DNA of 64,000 nucleotides from Onthophagus taurus (Eukaryota > Arthropoda > Insecta > Coleoptera > Scarabaeidae), in the NCBI RefSeq assembly GCF_036711975.1, contig NC_091971.1, positions 30,077,501-30,141,500 of the forward strand, given 5' to 3'. Position numbers and translations under genes: made by a program. The notes beneath the pieces were generated by a model, which saw nothing but the letters and a program-made list of their open reading frames with translations, was not told where the DNA came from and did not search any database. Every line of letters begins with the position of its first letter. Within the stretch, counting starts at the first letter, position 1. Below, piece after piece: positions 24,738 to 36,075 of the stretch.

Positions 24738-26140
24738 TTATGCTGTATTGAGTATTGAGTATGAATTTTGAAACCCATATTTGGAGAATATGGGTTTCAT
24801 CTGTATAAAGTAATGGTCAAAAGGTATGGATTGATTCTTCTTGTATGGAGGATCGAGTTGCAGTTTATGTTGGCGGATGAGCCGAAATATTATATGACGT
24901 GGAAAACCGTTATCGTTAGCCAATTTGAAAATGAATTTAAGTTCGTTGTTGAAATTGTGCTTATTAAGTGGGTATTTATAAATTCTATCTATAGGAAAAC
25001 GAAAATTGGCCAATTTTTGGTTCATAGGGTGAGAAGAATCGTAAGGGATAGTTGTAGAAATCGAGGTGGGTTTTCAATAGATATTGAAACTAGGAATGCC
25101 ACTGTTATTAGTAATGGTGAGATCGAGAAAATTAAGGCTTCTTTCATTTTCGATGGTAAATTTTAATAAGTTGTGGATATTATTTATGTAATCATGAAAG
25201 AGATTAAGGGAATTATAGTCGCCGTTCCAGATGCAAAATATGTCGTCAACATAACGTATCCATTTAGTGATGTTTTTATTGAAAGGATTGTTGACATTAT
25301 TGATGAAGTTTTGCTCAATATGATTTAGGTAGATGTCAGCCAATAAACCTGAAAGCGGCATGCCCATAGGTAAACCCTCATTTACTTTAAAAATTCATTA
25401 TCAAATGTGCAGAAATTCTGAGTAATGATATGTTTAAGCACTAGATTAAGATGTTCTGAAGTATTATGATTCTTAAAATATTTATTAAAGATGTCAAGTA
25501 CCAACTTTGAAGTTAAATCAATAGGTATATTTGAATATAAATTGGTGATATCAAAGGATACCATAATTTTATCATTAAGATTAACATCTTTAAGTTTGTT
25601 TATGAAATTTAATGAATTAGTAACAGTGAATTGTGGAGTAAAATCAATTTCTTTGAAGATATTGAGCATAAGTTTTGATAATTTTATGGTAGGAGAATTC
25701 AGACAAGAGGTAATTGGGCGTATAGGCATATCTTTTTTATGGAGTTTAGAGAGAGAATAGAGATGAGGAATGGAAGGATTCATAGGAATAAGAAAACAGG
25801 ATTAATAATTGGCATTGGAACATTTAGGAACAAATTCGATCAAGGTGTCTTTACAAATCTTAATTATCTCTTTTGTTTTCTTAATTACAGTGTCTAGGGG
25901 ACTCTTATTTAGTTTTATATAGTTATTTTCATTCATGAAATCATGTATCTTTGAAATATATGACTGTTTATCAATGATAACAAGACCAGCATTTTTATCT
26001 GCCTTACCACAAATTGCGTTGCTGTTATTAATTTTAGTTTTAATAGATTTAACAGTCTTCCAATGTTGTTTTGAAATATTGTTATTATTATTTGAAATAT
26101 TATTTTTATTTAATGTTGCAAAGAAAAGATTTTAAGAATG
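24738..26140 (-). pseudogene. Second Penelope-like element, N-terminus to RT, lacking its endonuclease
   Basis: Minus-strand reading from 26140 gives GKADKNAGLVIIDK (near 26000), a typical Penelope N-terminal block, then a stop near 25800. It continues with LYSLSKLHKKDMPIRPI, VSFDITNLYSNIP and QNFCTFD (to 25382), a frame change, EGLPMGMPLSG and WIRYVDDIFCIWNG with the catalytic Asp pair (25367-25074), and the thumb with KLANFRFPIDRIYKYPL (25025-24738). The frame ends before the GIY-YIG domain, so the 3' part is lost. Two or three lesions only: this is the best-preserved Penelope RT in the window. Confidence 0.85.
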
Positions 26141-26186
26141 TAATTTAATTCGATTATGTATTTACATTTTTATATTGTTTTTGTAG

Positions 26187-26235
26187 ATTCAAACTGATGA
26201 TGGCCTGAATATGGTCGAAAACCGGTTCTTTGAGT
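26187..26235 (+). ncRNA. Hammerhead-ribozyme-like motif next to the second Penelope-like element
   Basis: Stem I ATTCAAA pairs with TTTGAGT (7 pairs, one G-U). The core CTGATGA (26194-26200) is followed by an extra T, then stem II GGCC/GGTC with a 7-nt loop, GAAA, and a loopless stem III AACC/GGTT. C26228 is the cleavage nucleotide (UUC triplet). It lies on the strand opposite to the neighbouring Penelope coding frame, pointing outward from its 5' side. The sequence after it (GAGAAAGAAGTTT) resembles that after the motif at 9938-9989. Confidence 0.75.
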
Positions 26236-26289
26236 AAATGAAATTAAAATTATTTAGCGAGAAAGAAGTTTCTATTACCTTCATATATT

Positions 26290-28240
26290 TCTTAATTATA
26301 GTCCTCGCAATATGGATATACAATATAATTACCTATTTGATTGGCCATGCACTTATTCAGTAAGAGCACACCGAAATCTTTCTTACAACTTTACTTGCAA
26401 CTGTAGCGTAAATTCGCTTTTTCTAGAAAAGCTGCTATATATCCTTTTCTCTACAGGTCCATTTATATCTCAAACGATACTTCTTATTCTGTTTATTGAT
26501 ATTAGGTAATTACTTTTTAATACCTCTTTCTTTACGATAAATCGAAATTCATTAAAGATTATAAATGTTTATTTTAAGCAAAAATTCGTAGCCTCCTAAT
26601 TTTCAAATAAATTAATTTCACTGACACCCTCAATTTCATGGTGGTATAATAACGTTCTTCTGGGGTTAACACGTTAAACCACGGAATACCGAAGAGATTT
26701 GTGTAACTGGCGTTATTATCCTTGAGTACTGTAACCGTTCTAGTTCACCCCCATAACCAACGCAAAGAGCCCCAAATCTAATAGCTCCAGGTGATAAACT
26801 AACGCTAATTTGCCAGATTAATACCGCCTTATTAGCAACATTTATCATCTCTGAAATCTACCGCACCGATTCGTTTAGATATTATTACATTAATAGTGAT
26901 AATTTTAGGTGGCGTATATTTTTATTAGAGTAACAGGTGCGTGTTTTGGCCAATTTGCGGCACACGGCGTTAATTGTGGACGTTTGTTTGACCGATAAAC
27001 ATATACATCATTGATACACCCTAATTGAGTTATTCGCCTGTATATTTTATGTTTAGGGGGGTAATTTGCAATTTCATTAACCCCAAACTGTGATGCAATT
27101 AATTTTGAATATGGGGGGAAACGTTACGTATCAAAACAGATGTTTATGTTTAGTAGAATTGCTTATAACTAAAAAGAAAACGATTCCCTGTAACTTATTA
27201 TATGTGTATACCTATAATGTTTCGATCAAATCGGTTGGGGTTTTCGGAAATCCATTAAGTTAATAATAGGCTGAGATACATTAAACGGGGTTATTGTTAT
27301 TGAAGCGGTTAATTTAACGTTGACAGATTGGGGGTTGTAAATCAAACGTAAGAGCCTAAGTGTGTCATCATCGTTTATGCTGAAATTGTCACGGGGGCGA
27401 TTAGAAATGGAGAAACACTCTTACAAAATTAAAAAGTAATTGTAATAAATTAAAACCGAGAAACAATATTCCAACTTAATAATCATTTTAAAACATTGCC
27501 GCTATATTTTAGAGTTAGTAGGTATAGGATTTAGTTCATAATCGAGTAAGTTGGAATACATAGCGTGTTAGAGATTACTTTAGTTGTGTGCAACAGTTTT
27601 AAACTTGTTCTAGTTTTCAAGTTAAGCAATAAATAATCTTCCAAAAAATAAAAGACTAAATTAGCATCTTCATCTACATTATTTTTGTTGCTAGGATGAA
27701 CTAAGAAATTACATTTTAAAATATTTGGTCATTTGATAAAAAGATTTGGAATTTATTTTCGTTTTTTTAGTGACAGAACGGGATGTACACCACCACATAT
27801 CTTCTATATCTTCTCATTAAATAAATTACTCAAATATCTTGTGTTTACTCTCGCTGACAAGAATTGTTCAACTCGACAAAAGATAAGATTTGAATAGGGA
27901 TTTGCATTGAAAGAATTGTTGAAAATTATGAGTAACACAGGTGTTAAGCAAAGGAAGGTATATAAAAATTACAAGCCTAGACGGCCTTTGGACCAGAAAA
28001 TCTGCCATATATTTGACTGTGCACGAGTGCTTAGCAAGATATTACTCTTGCAGGTAAGACTATCCTGCAGCATGATATCCGGCAGTAAGATGTCTTAGTG
28101 CTACGACACTTACTTACCTACCAATAATAGCTTCCTGCCATGGCAAAGTGCCTATTTTGTAACATTGTATAGCCGAATAACCTAATTTTTGATGCATAAT
28201 AGAGGACGAAAAATACATAATTTGGAGAAGAATATTCGAC
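26290..28240. other. No gene recognised; TE-poor spacer
   Basis: Contains no supported coding region. The part 26600-27400 has mixed composition, CpGs and G-runs, and no TE similarity, so it may be host regulatory DNA. Confidence 0.4.
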
Positions 28241-28325
28241 GGAGGAAACTGTAGAGATTCTTGGGTAATCGACCAATGCAAGGGGAATTAAAACAACGTT
28301 GTTCTTGTTTTTTGAACAACTTTCA
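28241..28325. repeat. Left arm of an inverted repeat flanking the gypsy element
   Basis: This arm, containing GAGATTCTTGGGTAATC and ACAACGTTGTTCTTGTTTT, is repeated in inverted orientation with few differences at 32335-32418. It belongs to an older element into which the gypsy element jumped. A degenerate CUGANGA...GAAA-like sequence lies at the inner edge of both arms. Confidence 0.75.
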
Positions 28326-28486
28326 TTATTCATTATTCAGGGTTAAAAGTTGAAATAACAACTTTTAACGTGGCTCGTGCCAAATTTATATCATTTAGTC
28401 GTTCTTTGAAGTGTTGATCTGGGTGTCCAGGCTTTGGGTTGTTATTATGTACTTGCTTTAATACGCTTCTATTTTGTAAATGTCTT

Positions 28487-28668
28487 TGTAGTGTGCCATG
28501 CACCACACAAGGTGTGCCATGTAAAATTGTTTGTAAAAATGATTTGTTATATAATTTACAAAAAAAAACAAAAAACAGATTGAAAAATAAATAACCCAAG
28601 AACAACATATAAAATGTGGTTTTTAAAATTCAATAAATATTGTACATGATCTCGTACATCATCGTACA
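28487..28668 (+). repeat. 5' LTR of the gypsy element
   Basis: Begins TGTAGTG and ends CGTACA. It contains GTGTGCCATG twice and an AATAAA-type signal. About as long as the 3' LTR, with clear divergence, so the insertion is old. Confidence 0.92.
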
Positions 28669-28673
28669 ATAAT

Positions 28674-28687
28674 TGGTGGCCCCGAAC
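28674..28687 (+). promoter_or_regulatory. Primer-binding site of the gypsy element
   Basis: TGGTGGCCCCGAAC lies five bases after the 5' LTR, in the place and form of a tRNA 3'-end complement used to prime minus-strand DNA synthesis. I did not identify the tRNA. Confidence 0.6.
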
Positions 28688-28994
28688 CAATTAGAACAAC
28701 CAACAAAAATTTTCCAAGAATTCTTCTATTCTTGGAAAAGAAAGTTGCCTCAGGTTATATCAGTAGTTATATCCTCGGGAACTTTTGACACTAACATGTC
28801 AATCATTGCTAAAAACCGTAGAAACACAACAACAAACAAACGTCGATAAACATAAACAAATAAATTATTTAACATCACAAATACAAACAAATAATACATC
28901 ACATACAGGACACTGTGATTGTTGTAGGAATCGGCAATATTCTCGAGAGCGACAACGTTCTGATTCGAGATATCGTTCCATCGTACCATATACA

Positions 28995-29470
28995 GGTTGT
29001 TTCGGTGACTCGGGGAACAAATTTAACCACATATACTAGAGTGAAAATGATAACGATTCATGTAAAAAAAAATAGTAAAAGTCTTCAAATTTCAAAGATA
29101 CAGGCCATCAAAGTTAAGAAATTTTAACACATTTTTCCAAATATCTTAAACACTATTTACAGTAAAGCGCTGAAATTTGGTACAGTATAAATCAATGTGA
29201 TGTAAAATCGTTAGGCAATTTATGAGTTGGATTGGTCCGCGGGAACAATACTATACAAGCTGTTCCTAAAATTTGTTTGCTCAGAACTTTTTTATTCCAT
29301 CATAACCCTACATTTATTTTTGCAGTTTCTAATAGTAAATTTAGTTGAAACTTTTATTACTCTTAGATAATATTGATAAAAATCACCGTTTTTGTGTTAA
29401 ATGCAAAATGTTGGGTTCTAAAATACTAACGTATGGTAAGACAATATAAGTAAATATAAGACAACAGTAT
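28995..29470. other. Unrelated insert within the gypsy element
   Basis: A gag-like tail (SRERQRSDSRYRS, to about 28990) is followed by sequence starting TACAGGTTGTTTCGG, with no gypsy coding signal until protease sequence resumes near 29470. Its start resembles the TACAGGRTG tip of some small arthropod repeats, such as the foldback element near 55260. Boundaries are approximate and no inverted ends are evident. Confidence 0.35.
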
Positions 29471-31790
29471 CACTATACCTTAGGAGAGATTATCCATTCA
29501 TTTTTACCGTGGCCAAGGTTAGTAAACCAATAATTGGTGCCGATTTGTTAACTAGATTCGGTATCTTGGTTGATGTTAAGAATAAAAAACTAATCGATAA
29601 GGTAACAAATATTTTCTTTATTGGTTCTTGTATCAAAAGCGACATTCCATCTCCCAAAATTTTCTTCTTTGAATCAAAATTTTCAAACATTTTAAAATCA
29701 TTTCCAAGAGAGACTAGAGACCATGTGGAGATTACCGCTAATTGAACAACGTTTGACAGATCGCTATCCGCTACCTCATATACATGATTTCAACATTCAT
29801 TTGCACAGATGCCAAATCATTTCTAAAATCGACTTGGTCAGAACGTATCATCAGATACCCGTAGATGAAGAGAACATACCAAAGACAGCTATAACAACCC
29901 CTTTCGGTCTTTTCGAATTCCTTCGCATGCCTTTTGGCCTTCGAAATGCAGCGCAAACATTCCAAAGGTTCATCAATGAAGTACTTTCAGGACTAACCTT
30001 CATTTTTGTATATTTAGCCGATATTCTTGTAGCAAGTCGAAATAAAGAAGAACACATACTTCATTTTAAACAATTATTTCACAGATTAACTTCCTACAAT
30101 ATCAATATCCAACCCAAAAAATGCATTTTCGGTGTTAAATCATTGGATTTTCTTAGTCATCATGTTTCAGCCGATGGCTTTCGACCATCCCAATCAAGAA
30201 TCACAGCCATAACACATTTTCCAAAGCCAGCGACTCTAAAAGAGTTACGAAAATTTTTGGGAATGTTAAACTTCTACCATAGATTTAATAATTAATAATT
30301 TAATAATAGATTTTTATAATTCTTACCTAACATTTCAAATATTCTTTATCCTTTATACACACTTTCAAAACCACTTCACAAAAACAAAATACAATTTGAT
30401 CAACTTCTTGGACACTACAACACGACAACGCTCTTTTTTCAGCCAAAGATCTTCTATCAACATCTATCTTTCTAGGACATCCCTCTTCATATGGTACCCT
30501 ATTATTGTCAACTGATGCATCTAACACAGGTATGGGAGCTGTTTTAACACAAACCATCAATGGAAAATCTCAACCATTAGCATTCTTTTCCAAAAAATGT
30601 ACTTCATGCCAAACCAAATATTCAACTTTTGATAGAGAACTATTAGCGATCTACTCTGCTATCAAATTTTTCAAACATTCCTTACATGAATATCAGTTTA
30701 TAACATCACGGTATATACAGATCACAAACCCATTGTCACATCAATTTTTTCGTCCACAGACAAAACTCCTCGTCAAACCCGATATCTCAGTTATATTGCA
30801 TAATTTACTTGAGATATCAAATACATCAGAGAACAACATTCAAATGTTGTCGCAAATACTCTATCCAGAACAAACATCGGATCTCTAAATTCATCTTATC
30901 CAGATTTTCTAACCGTTAGCAACGCTCAACTTCCTGACACAGAATTGTTAAACTTACTGAATAAACAATTTACCAACAATTCTTCAAAATCTTATCGTTT
31001 GGCACATCAAACAACATCATAATCTGATATCAAACTGTGCTGTGAAACCTCGTCATCATCTTCAAGAATTTATATTCCGCAACAGTTCACATAAGCAATG
31101 TTTGACAAAATTCATAGCTTATCTCATCCCGGAATACGTTCCATCATTCATGCAATCAAAAAAAAATCTTTTGGCCACACATGTCAAAGCAAATTCATGT
31201 TTGGACTAAAACCTGCTTAAAATGTCAACAAGCAAAAATCCAAAAATATACAAAATCGCCAATCATCAACATCAAAATTCCTAAAATTAGATTTGATCAT
31301 ATACATATCGACTTGATTGGACCACTCACTCCATCCCTAGATTGTACGTATGTACTTACAGTTATTGAACGCTTCACTCGATGGCCAGAAGCTTTTCTGC
31401 TAAAAGATATTACATCTCCTACTATAGCTATAACATGATCAGGGACGGCAATGCGAATCAAACCTTTTTTCAAAATTTAACACAATACTCGGCACACGAC
31501 AAATACAAACATCATCTTTCCATTCTCAAGCAAATGGAATGTTAGAACGATTTCATCCATCATTGAAGACGGCTCTCATCGCTAAAGGAGACACTACTAG
31601 ATGGAACAACAATCTACCCCTCATCCTACTAGGATTAAGAACATCACTTAAGGAAGATCTAGGTTGCTCCTCCGCAGACCTGCTTTACGGGCAACCACTA
31701 AGACTTCCTGGAGAGTTCTTCATACCTACTAATCCATCTATTGACTATGAGCCTTTTCTTTCCAGTTTAAACGACCCTTTTCCAAATTAA
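29470..31790 (+). pseudogene. gypsy pol relic: protease end, RT, RNase H, integrase
   Basis: The protease tail has VSKPIIGADLLTRFGILVDV (29509). RT spans 29723-30295 with [31 protein letters not shown] and [13 protein letters not shown]: the first catalytic Asp of YLDD is Ala, so polymerase activity is abolished even apart from other lesions. RNase H starts LSTDASNTGMGAVL (30505) and runs to about 30888 after a break at 30296. Integrase has the zinc-binding TCLKCQQAK, the core FDHIHIDLIGP, a small deletion before DQGRQCES, and the final Glu in GMLERFHPS (31539), with the C-terminal part ending at 31790. Frames change several times. Polyprotein role in reverse transcription and integration is known for the family. 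Confidence 0.9.
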
Positions 31791-32060
31791 AGCCTGTAAA
31801 TATGTCTGTTCACTCTATTCAAAAATCTTTTATTCATAAAGACTTGCACAAATGAAATTTTGTTTTCATTAGAATTGAATAAAATTATTTTTAATATCGA
31901 TCGCCATAAGCCCGCGTTTATCTTTAACGAAACTGTTAAATTTAATAATTCGGAAATAGATAAACATGTGTCATCCTCGAAGAGGAAAGTACATTTTAAC
32001 ATATAATCGTTATTTTTTTATTACTACAACATATTACTTTCTTAAGGTGTACCATAGTAT

Positions 32061-32240
32061 TGTAGTGTGCCATGCACCACACAAAGTGTGCCATGTAAAA
32101 TTGTTTTAATAAATGATTTGTTATATAGTAAAAAAAAACAAAAAACAGATTGAAAAATAAATAATCCAAGAACATGTGGTAGACTCAAATTAATTTTTAA
32201 AATTTAATAAGTATTGTACATGATCTCGTATATCATCGCA
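32061..32240 (+). repeat. 3' LTR of the gypsy element
   Basis: Begins TGTAGTGTGCC and ends ATCATCGCA, directly followed by the GTCTT target duplication. Confidence 0.92.
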
Positions 32241-32334
32241 GTCTTAAAGTTTTTTTTTATTTAAACATAAGTCATAACTTTGTATTTTTTTTATTGAAAG
32301 GTTACCCTGAAGAAGGAATTAAGTAATTCCTAAA

Positions 32335-32418
32335 GCTTGGTTCAAAAAAACAAGGACAACGTTGTTTTAATTTTACCCTTGCATTGCTGGATTACCCAAG
32401 AATCTCTATAGTTCCTAT
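32335..32418. repeat. Right arm of the inverted repeat flanking the gypsy element
   Basis: Reverse complement of 28241-28325 with a few substitutions and short gaps. On its inner side CTGAAGA (32312) with AGGAATTA/TAATTCCT and then AAAG resembles a decayed hammerhead core. Confidence 0.75.
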
Positions 32419-32419
32419 G

Positions 32420-33080
32420 TTGTAACGATCATGATTCCTCTCTACATCATTCCACGGAGTTTACTGAGGCCATTATGATCTTTAATAGTTATGAACTCCC
32501 CTGAGATTTCCATATACGTGTAATTATGGTTGACGAATGGATACTGTGTGTATGAAAGACCCATACTAATGCGGCCACACCTAACGCTTGTAGCTGACCG
32601 TTTAGAAAAATATTTCCTAGACACTATGTTCGGAGTAACATCTGAAGAGGGAAAATATAGAAAGTACTCTAGTAGTACTCTTGTTTGCCATGTTTCAGGT
32701 ATGGCAACGAAAAATCGCAGGAGTCATATCTAACACGTTTTTTCATCGCATCGGATTCATGGGTCGCTTACCTCTAGATTCTTGAATAATCCGGACCTAA
32801 GTAGCATATATGTGCAGCATCCTAATCAAAAGAGACAAAAAAATAAAGAGATAGAAACAGTGAATACGAATTACATACTATAATTGAAAAGATAGTGACT
32901 GTTGATCAGTCGCAGAATAAGGTAATAACTTTCTGGCATACGATTCTGCAATATGAGAACGCCCTTAGAGTTCTAATAACACCGGTTGTGAAAGCCTACG
33001 TCAAATCTTCTTAGACGCTGCGACTGGTAACATAAGATTGAAAACCGTAACCAAGGGTGTCGAGTTTCTGTCTGGAGTGA
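32420..33080. other. No gene seen
   Basis: Short open frames without motifs; the right part may be decayed N-terminal sequence of the R1-like LINE that follows. Confidence 0.35.
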
Positions 33081-33084
33081 AGTA

Positions 33085-33530
33085 GCACTCGTTATAAGTA
33101 CGCAGAATCTTAAATACTATAGACACATCTCGCGTTTGCCTGTCGCTTCAAAGGTGTATGAGAGATTGGGTGAAAATTGAGATCTACTACCTCAATGTTG
33201 GCCATAGCTTCCGACAAAATGGGTTAAGAGGGGCATTGGGCCGACTGACGCCATCTGAAGGATAAGAGACGTTGTGCATATCTGAGTTGTTTATATGTTT
33301 TAGGGGTGTTTATTGTTGTATCGGCGGCTTTTAATAATCTCTGCTGGCTCTCAATACTAAAACGGCAGAGAGCGGCGAATATCCCCGAAAACGTGTACGA
33401 AGTGACCAGATATAACATCAGGGGCTGGGAGGTAGGAATGTCGTCAGGTGTTGGTAGTATCAGGAAGGAGTGTTCCCCTGGAGAAGATGTCAATTGTTAA
33501 GGAAGAATTACAACAGTCCTAATTTATGAC
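33085..33530 (+). mobile_element. R1-type LINE fragment (RT fingers and palm), decayed
   Basis: Forward reading gives YRHISRLPVASKVYERLG, ASDKMG...RGALGRL, and the open frame 33306-33500 with VSAAFNNLCWLSILKRQRAA and IPENVYEV. These correspond to the 'YRPICLLP..GKVYER', 'QYGFR' and 'DVKNAFNS' blocks of R1/I-type reverse transcriptases. No catalytic YADD is visible. The downstream 33840-34150 may be further decayed sequence of it. Confidence 0.55.
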
Positions 33531-33539
33531 CCCACAATG

Positions 33540-35621
33540 TTGCCAAAAAGGCTTACCATATTAGAGAAATTCAATAAAGTAGAGAAGCTGATTCAGAAAC
33601 TTGTGATAGAGAGTTAAATAAAGAAGAGATTGGTACAGGAAATGACGTAATTGATTGGCGACAATATGTGTAGATGAGGGAAAGTTAAATAATAATAAAC
33701 TGGTAAAACGTGCTGTATATAAGAAGTTTGTGAAGATACTCAAAACAACAAAAGTATAAGGAGTCACAGGAAGATTAGGGAGAATACTGAAAATAGAGTA
33801 GTGATAGAAACGGAATTGACCATACATCAAAAGAAATTAATTTTACGACCTAAAGAAAGTGTATTCGCCTGCGTTTAGTGGGCGTTTGAGGAATTGATTC
33901 TGGGAGTGGAGGGATGAAGGATAGGAGTTGCGGTAGGGAGGAGAGATGATTTGACAATCATGAACTGGTTACTGAAGTGGATGCCCTAAAGAGTAGTAAA
34001 GCCCTAGTAAAGAATTACGTCGTGACTATATCTGCGTAGCCGCAGTGTTTGATAATCTTAGGAAGTATTTATTGCCCTAAAATCGTTTACCGGTAGAATA
34101 TTTGTGGAAAGAGGCAGAATGGGTTTATGATCAGTGTGTGATAAAGTTGCTACTCTCGGCTCTTCGCCCGGAAAAGTCTAGACATTTTTGGTATTGTTGC
34201 CGTTCGTTTTAATGTTTTGCTGATACTTACGAGGTGAGAGTGAATGTTTCTTCGTCCTGCCTATGGCATTTAACTGCCTTTGAAAACGGAAATGAGAAAA
34301 AAGGTTAAGTTTAGTCATAAATTTCGGTGATGGTTCTAGTTAGTGTTACCAACTGAAGCTCTCTTGACGCCATTCTTTAACGTCTGCATATTAAACGGTA
34401 AAGAACGACTATGTTTCAGTAATTGATGTTCGCAATGAGGATCACTTATGTACAGCATTTATTGCACAGAAACGCTTCGTCCATAATTTCTAAACATTCT
34501 TCCTTCTTTGAAATGTACCTATTTTAGTTTTCAACCAGACAAGAACTCTGTAGGTTCAGGTACCAAAAGGAATCATTTTGAAATTATGGTAGGAGATTGA
34601 AACTTAGGGCTTCAAAGTAAAGCTTATATTGTTCTTGTATTTCTTCGTTCCTCGTAATGTGTCGTAATTTCTTTTACGCGAGAATAAAGGATTTCTATTC
34701 TTTCTTTGCAGTTATTTATCCAGTCTAGGAAGTGTTTTCTTTTCATGGTATAAATTATAGAGTTTCTGTTTCTCGTATGTAAACTTGAAATCTACTTTTA
34801 GGGTTATTAATCCTGTTGGTCGTAATTTATGTCATGCCTCTTTTAAGTGGCGTATCTGATTCATCTTCGAGACATCTTTACAGTTCAATAATTATTGAAT
34901 GAAGACGCTCCACATTTGCTTGAGATTCTGTGTTTTCGAGCAGTACTAAAATCGATAATTTTATAGAATTACATTAAATTTGTAGTATGCGTTTCGATTT
35001 GATTGAGATTTGATTTCGCTGTATAATCAATAATATTAGTTATAATAATAATTATAATTTGATGTCTTTTGCTTTCTAAAAGCGTATTCTCTAACAAACT
35101 AAATTGTACTAATCGAGTCTTAACATAACGTTAATCAAGAAAACAAGTAATCTAAGTGGATATTATATCATGATAACGTTTAATTAAATTAACGCGGAGG
35201 TGATCAAGTCCTAAAATTCGATATTATAAGAGGTTTTTTGATAAGTTTTTATGATAGACTCTTAACATAACGTGAATTTTTTAATTATTATTGAAGTGTA
35301 AAAAGAAAAGAATATATAAAACACAGAACAACTTTATTTGCACAACTGTATTAACAAAGCCTACATCACATATAATATTTATTTCTTTGCATATCCTCAA
35401 TCTATTAGAAAAGTTATTAACACAAGTGTTTGTCTCGAAAATCTGAACTGATAAGTCGAAACCGATTTCCACTTCGATACTGTAATTTATATTTATCAAA
35501 TCAGATAAATCTTCTAAATTTATCTCATTTGATCATTTTACATCACCGATATACTGACGATATATTACGGTGCATGTTTGTGCTATTACATCTTTTTGTG
35601 TTGTAGTGTGAAACTGTAAAA
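33540..35621. other. No gene recognised upstream of the MGST1-like gene
   Basis: Contains no recognisable protein. TCTTAACATAACGT occurs twice (near 35122 and 35262). The last few hundred bases presumably hold the promoter for the first exon at 35622, but I cannot point to a specific site. Confidence 0.4.
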
Positions 35622-35756
35622 ATGGTAAACTCGATTCTTGAAGTTATAAATCTGGAAAACCCCATTTTTAGGGGTTACGTTCTCTGCTCATCAGTTTTGG
35701 TTTTAAAAACTATGGCAATGGCACATCTTACCGGTATACAGCGATTTAAACGTCAG
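35622..35756 (+). CDS. Alternative (or duplicated) first coding exon of the MGST1-like gene
   Basis: It encodes 45 residues starting MVNSILEVINLENPIFRGYV and continuing through SSVLVLKTMAMAHLTGIQRFKRQ to a CAG/GTTATA donor in phase 0. It aligns residue for residue with the exon at 36076-36213 and ends at the same codon after QRFK. No exon 2 or 3 lies between the two copies, so it can only make a full protein by splicing to the shared exons at 36282 and 36420. Insect MGST1-like genes with alternative first exons are plausible from what I know of the Drosophila homologue. A dead partial duplication is the alternative; its frame is, however, intact. Confidence 0.65.
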
Positions 35757-36075
35757 GTTATATTTCTTAATACAATAAATAATGATTGTATAATATTGAT
35801 AATATTTTATCCATAATCTTTTACTTTTTTTACACAACTCAAACACATTTTCTTCTAATTTGTAACCTTCAATCTCGATGATCACAATTAATTACAAACC
35901 GTTTGTCGTTAATTTTAAAAAGCAGCGAGTCACGATATTTATATAGACAGCGCAAGCGTAAATAAATTCACGTAAATTACGTAAATAATATCAATCATCT
36001 CCTAAGTTTAAGATGATTATTTTCTCAGTTATAAATCGGTGTCTTTTCAATCCAAATGAATAAATAAAATAAACT

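Larger units (their letters stand above)
28487..32240 (+). mobile_element. Ty3/gypsy LTR retrotransposon with both LTRs and 5-bp target duplication
   Basis: Two LTRs of 182 and 180 bp (28487-28668 and 32061-32240), both starting TGTAGTGTGCCATGCACCAC, are flanked by the duplication GTCTT (28482-28486 and 32241-32245). Inside is a primer-binding site, a short gag remnant and a decayed pol (protease end, RT, RNase H, integrase). No envelope-like gene is seen. The element is 3.75 kb, shorter than usual, because most of gag is missing and a foreign stretch lies at about 28995-29470. It is dead: many stops, a deletion in integrase and a mutated RT active site. Confidence 0.93.

Noticed and set aside
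24770..24798. 12-bp hairpin in the second Penelope-like element, giving MKPIF...YGF on both strands
   Set aside because: It falls inside the normal coding sequence and the plus-strand frame is its shadow; no sign of function.
35930..35950. Possible stress-response (CncC/Maf) element upstream of the second MGST1-like exon
   Set aside because: GCGAGTCA resembles a half site but misses a base of the accepted consensus.
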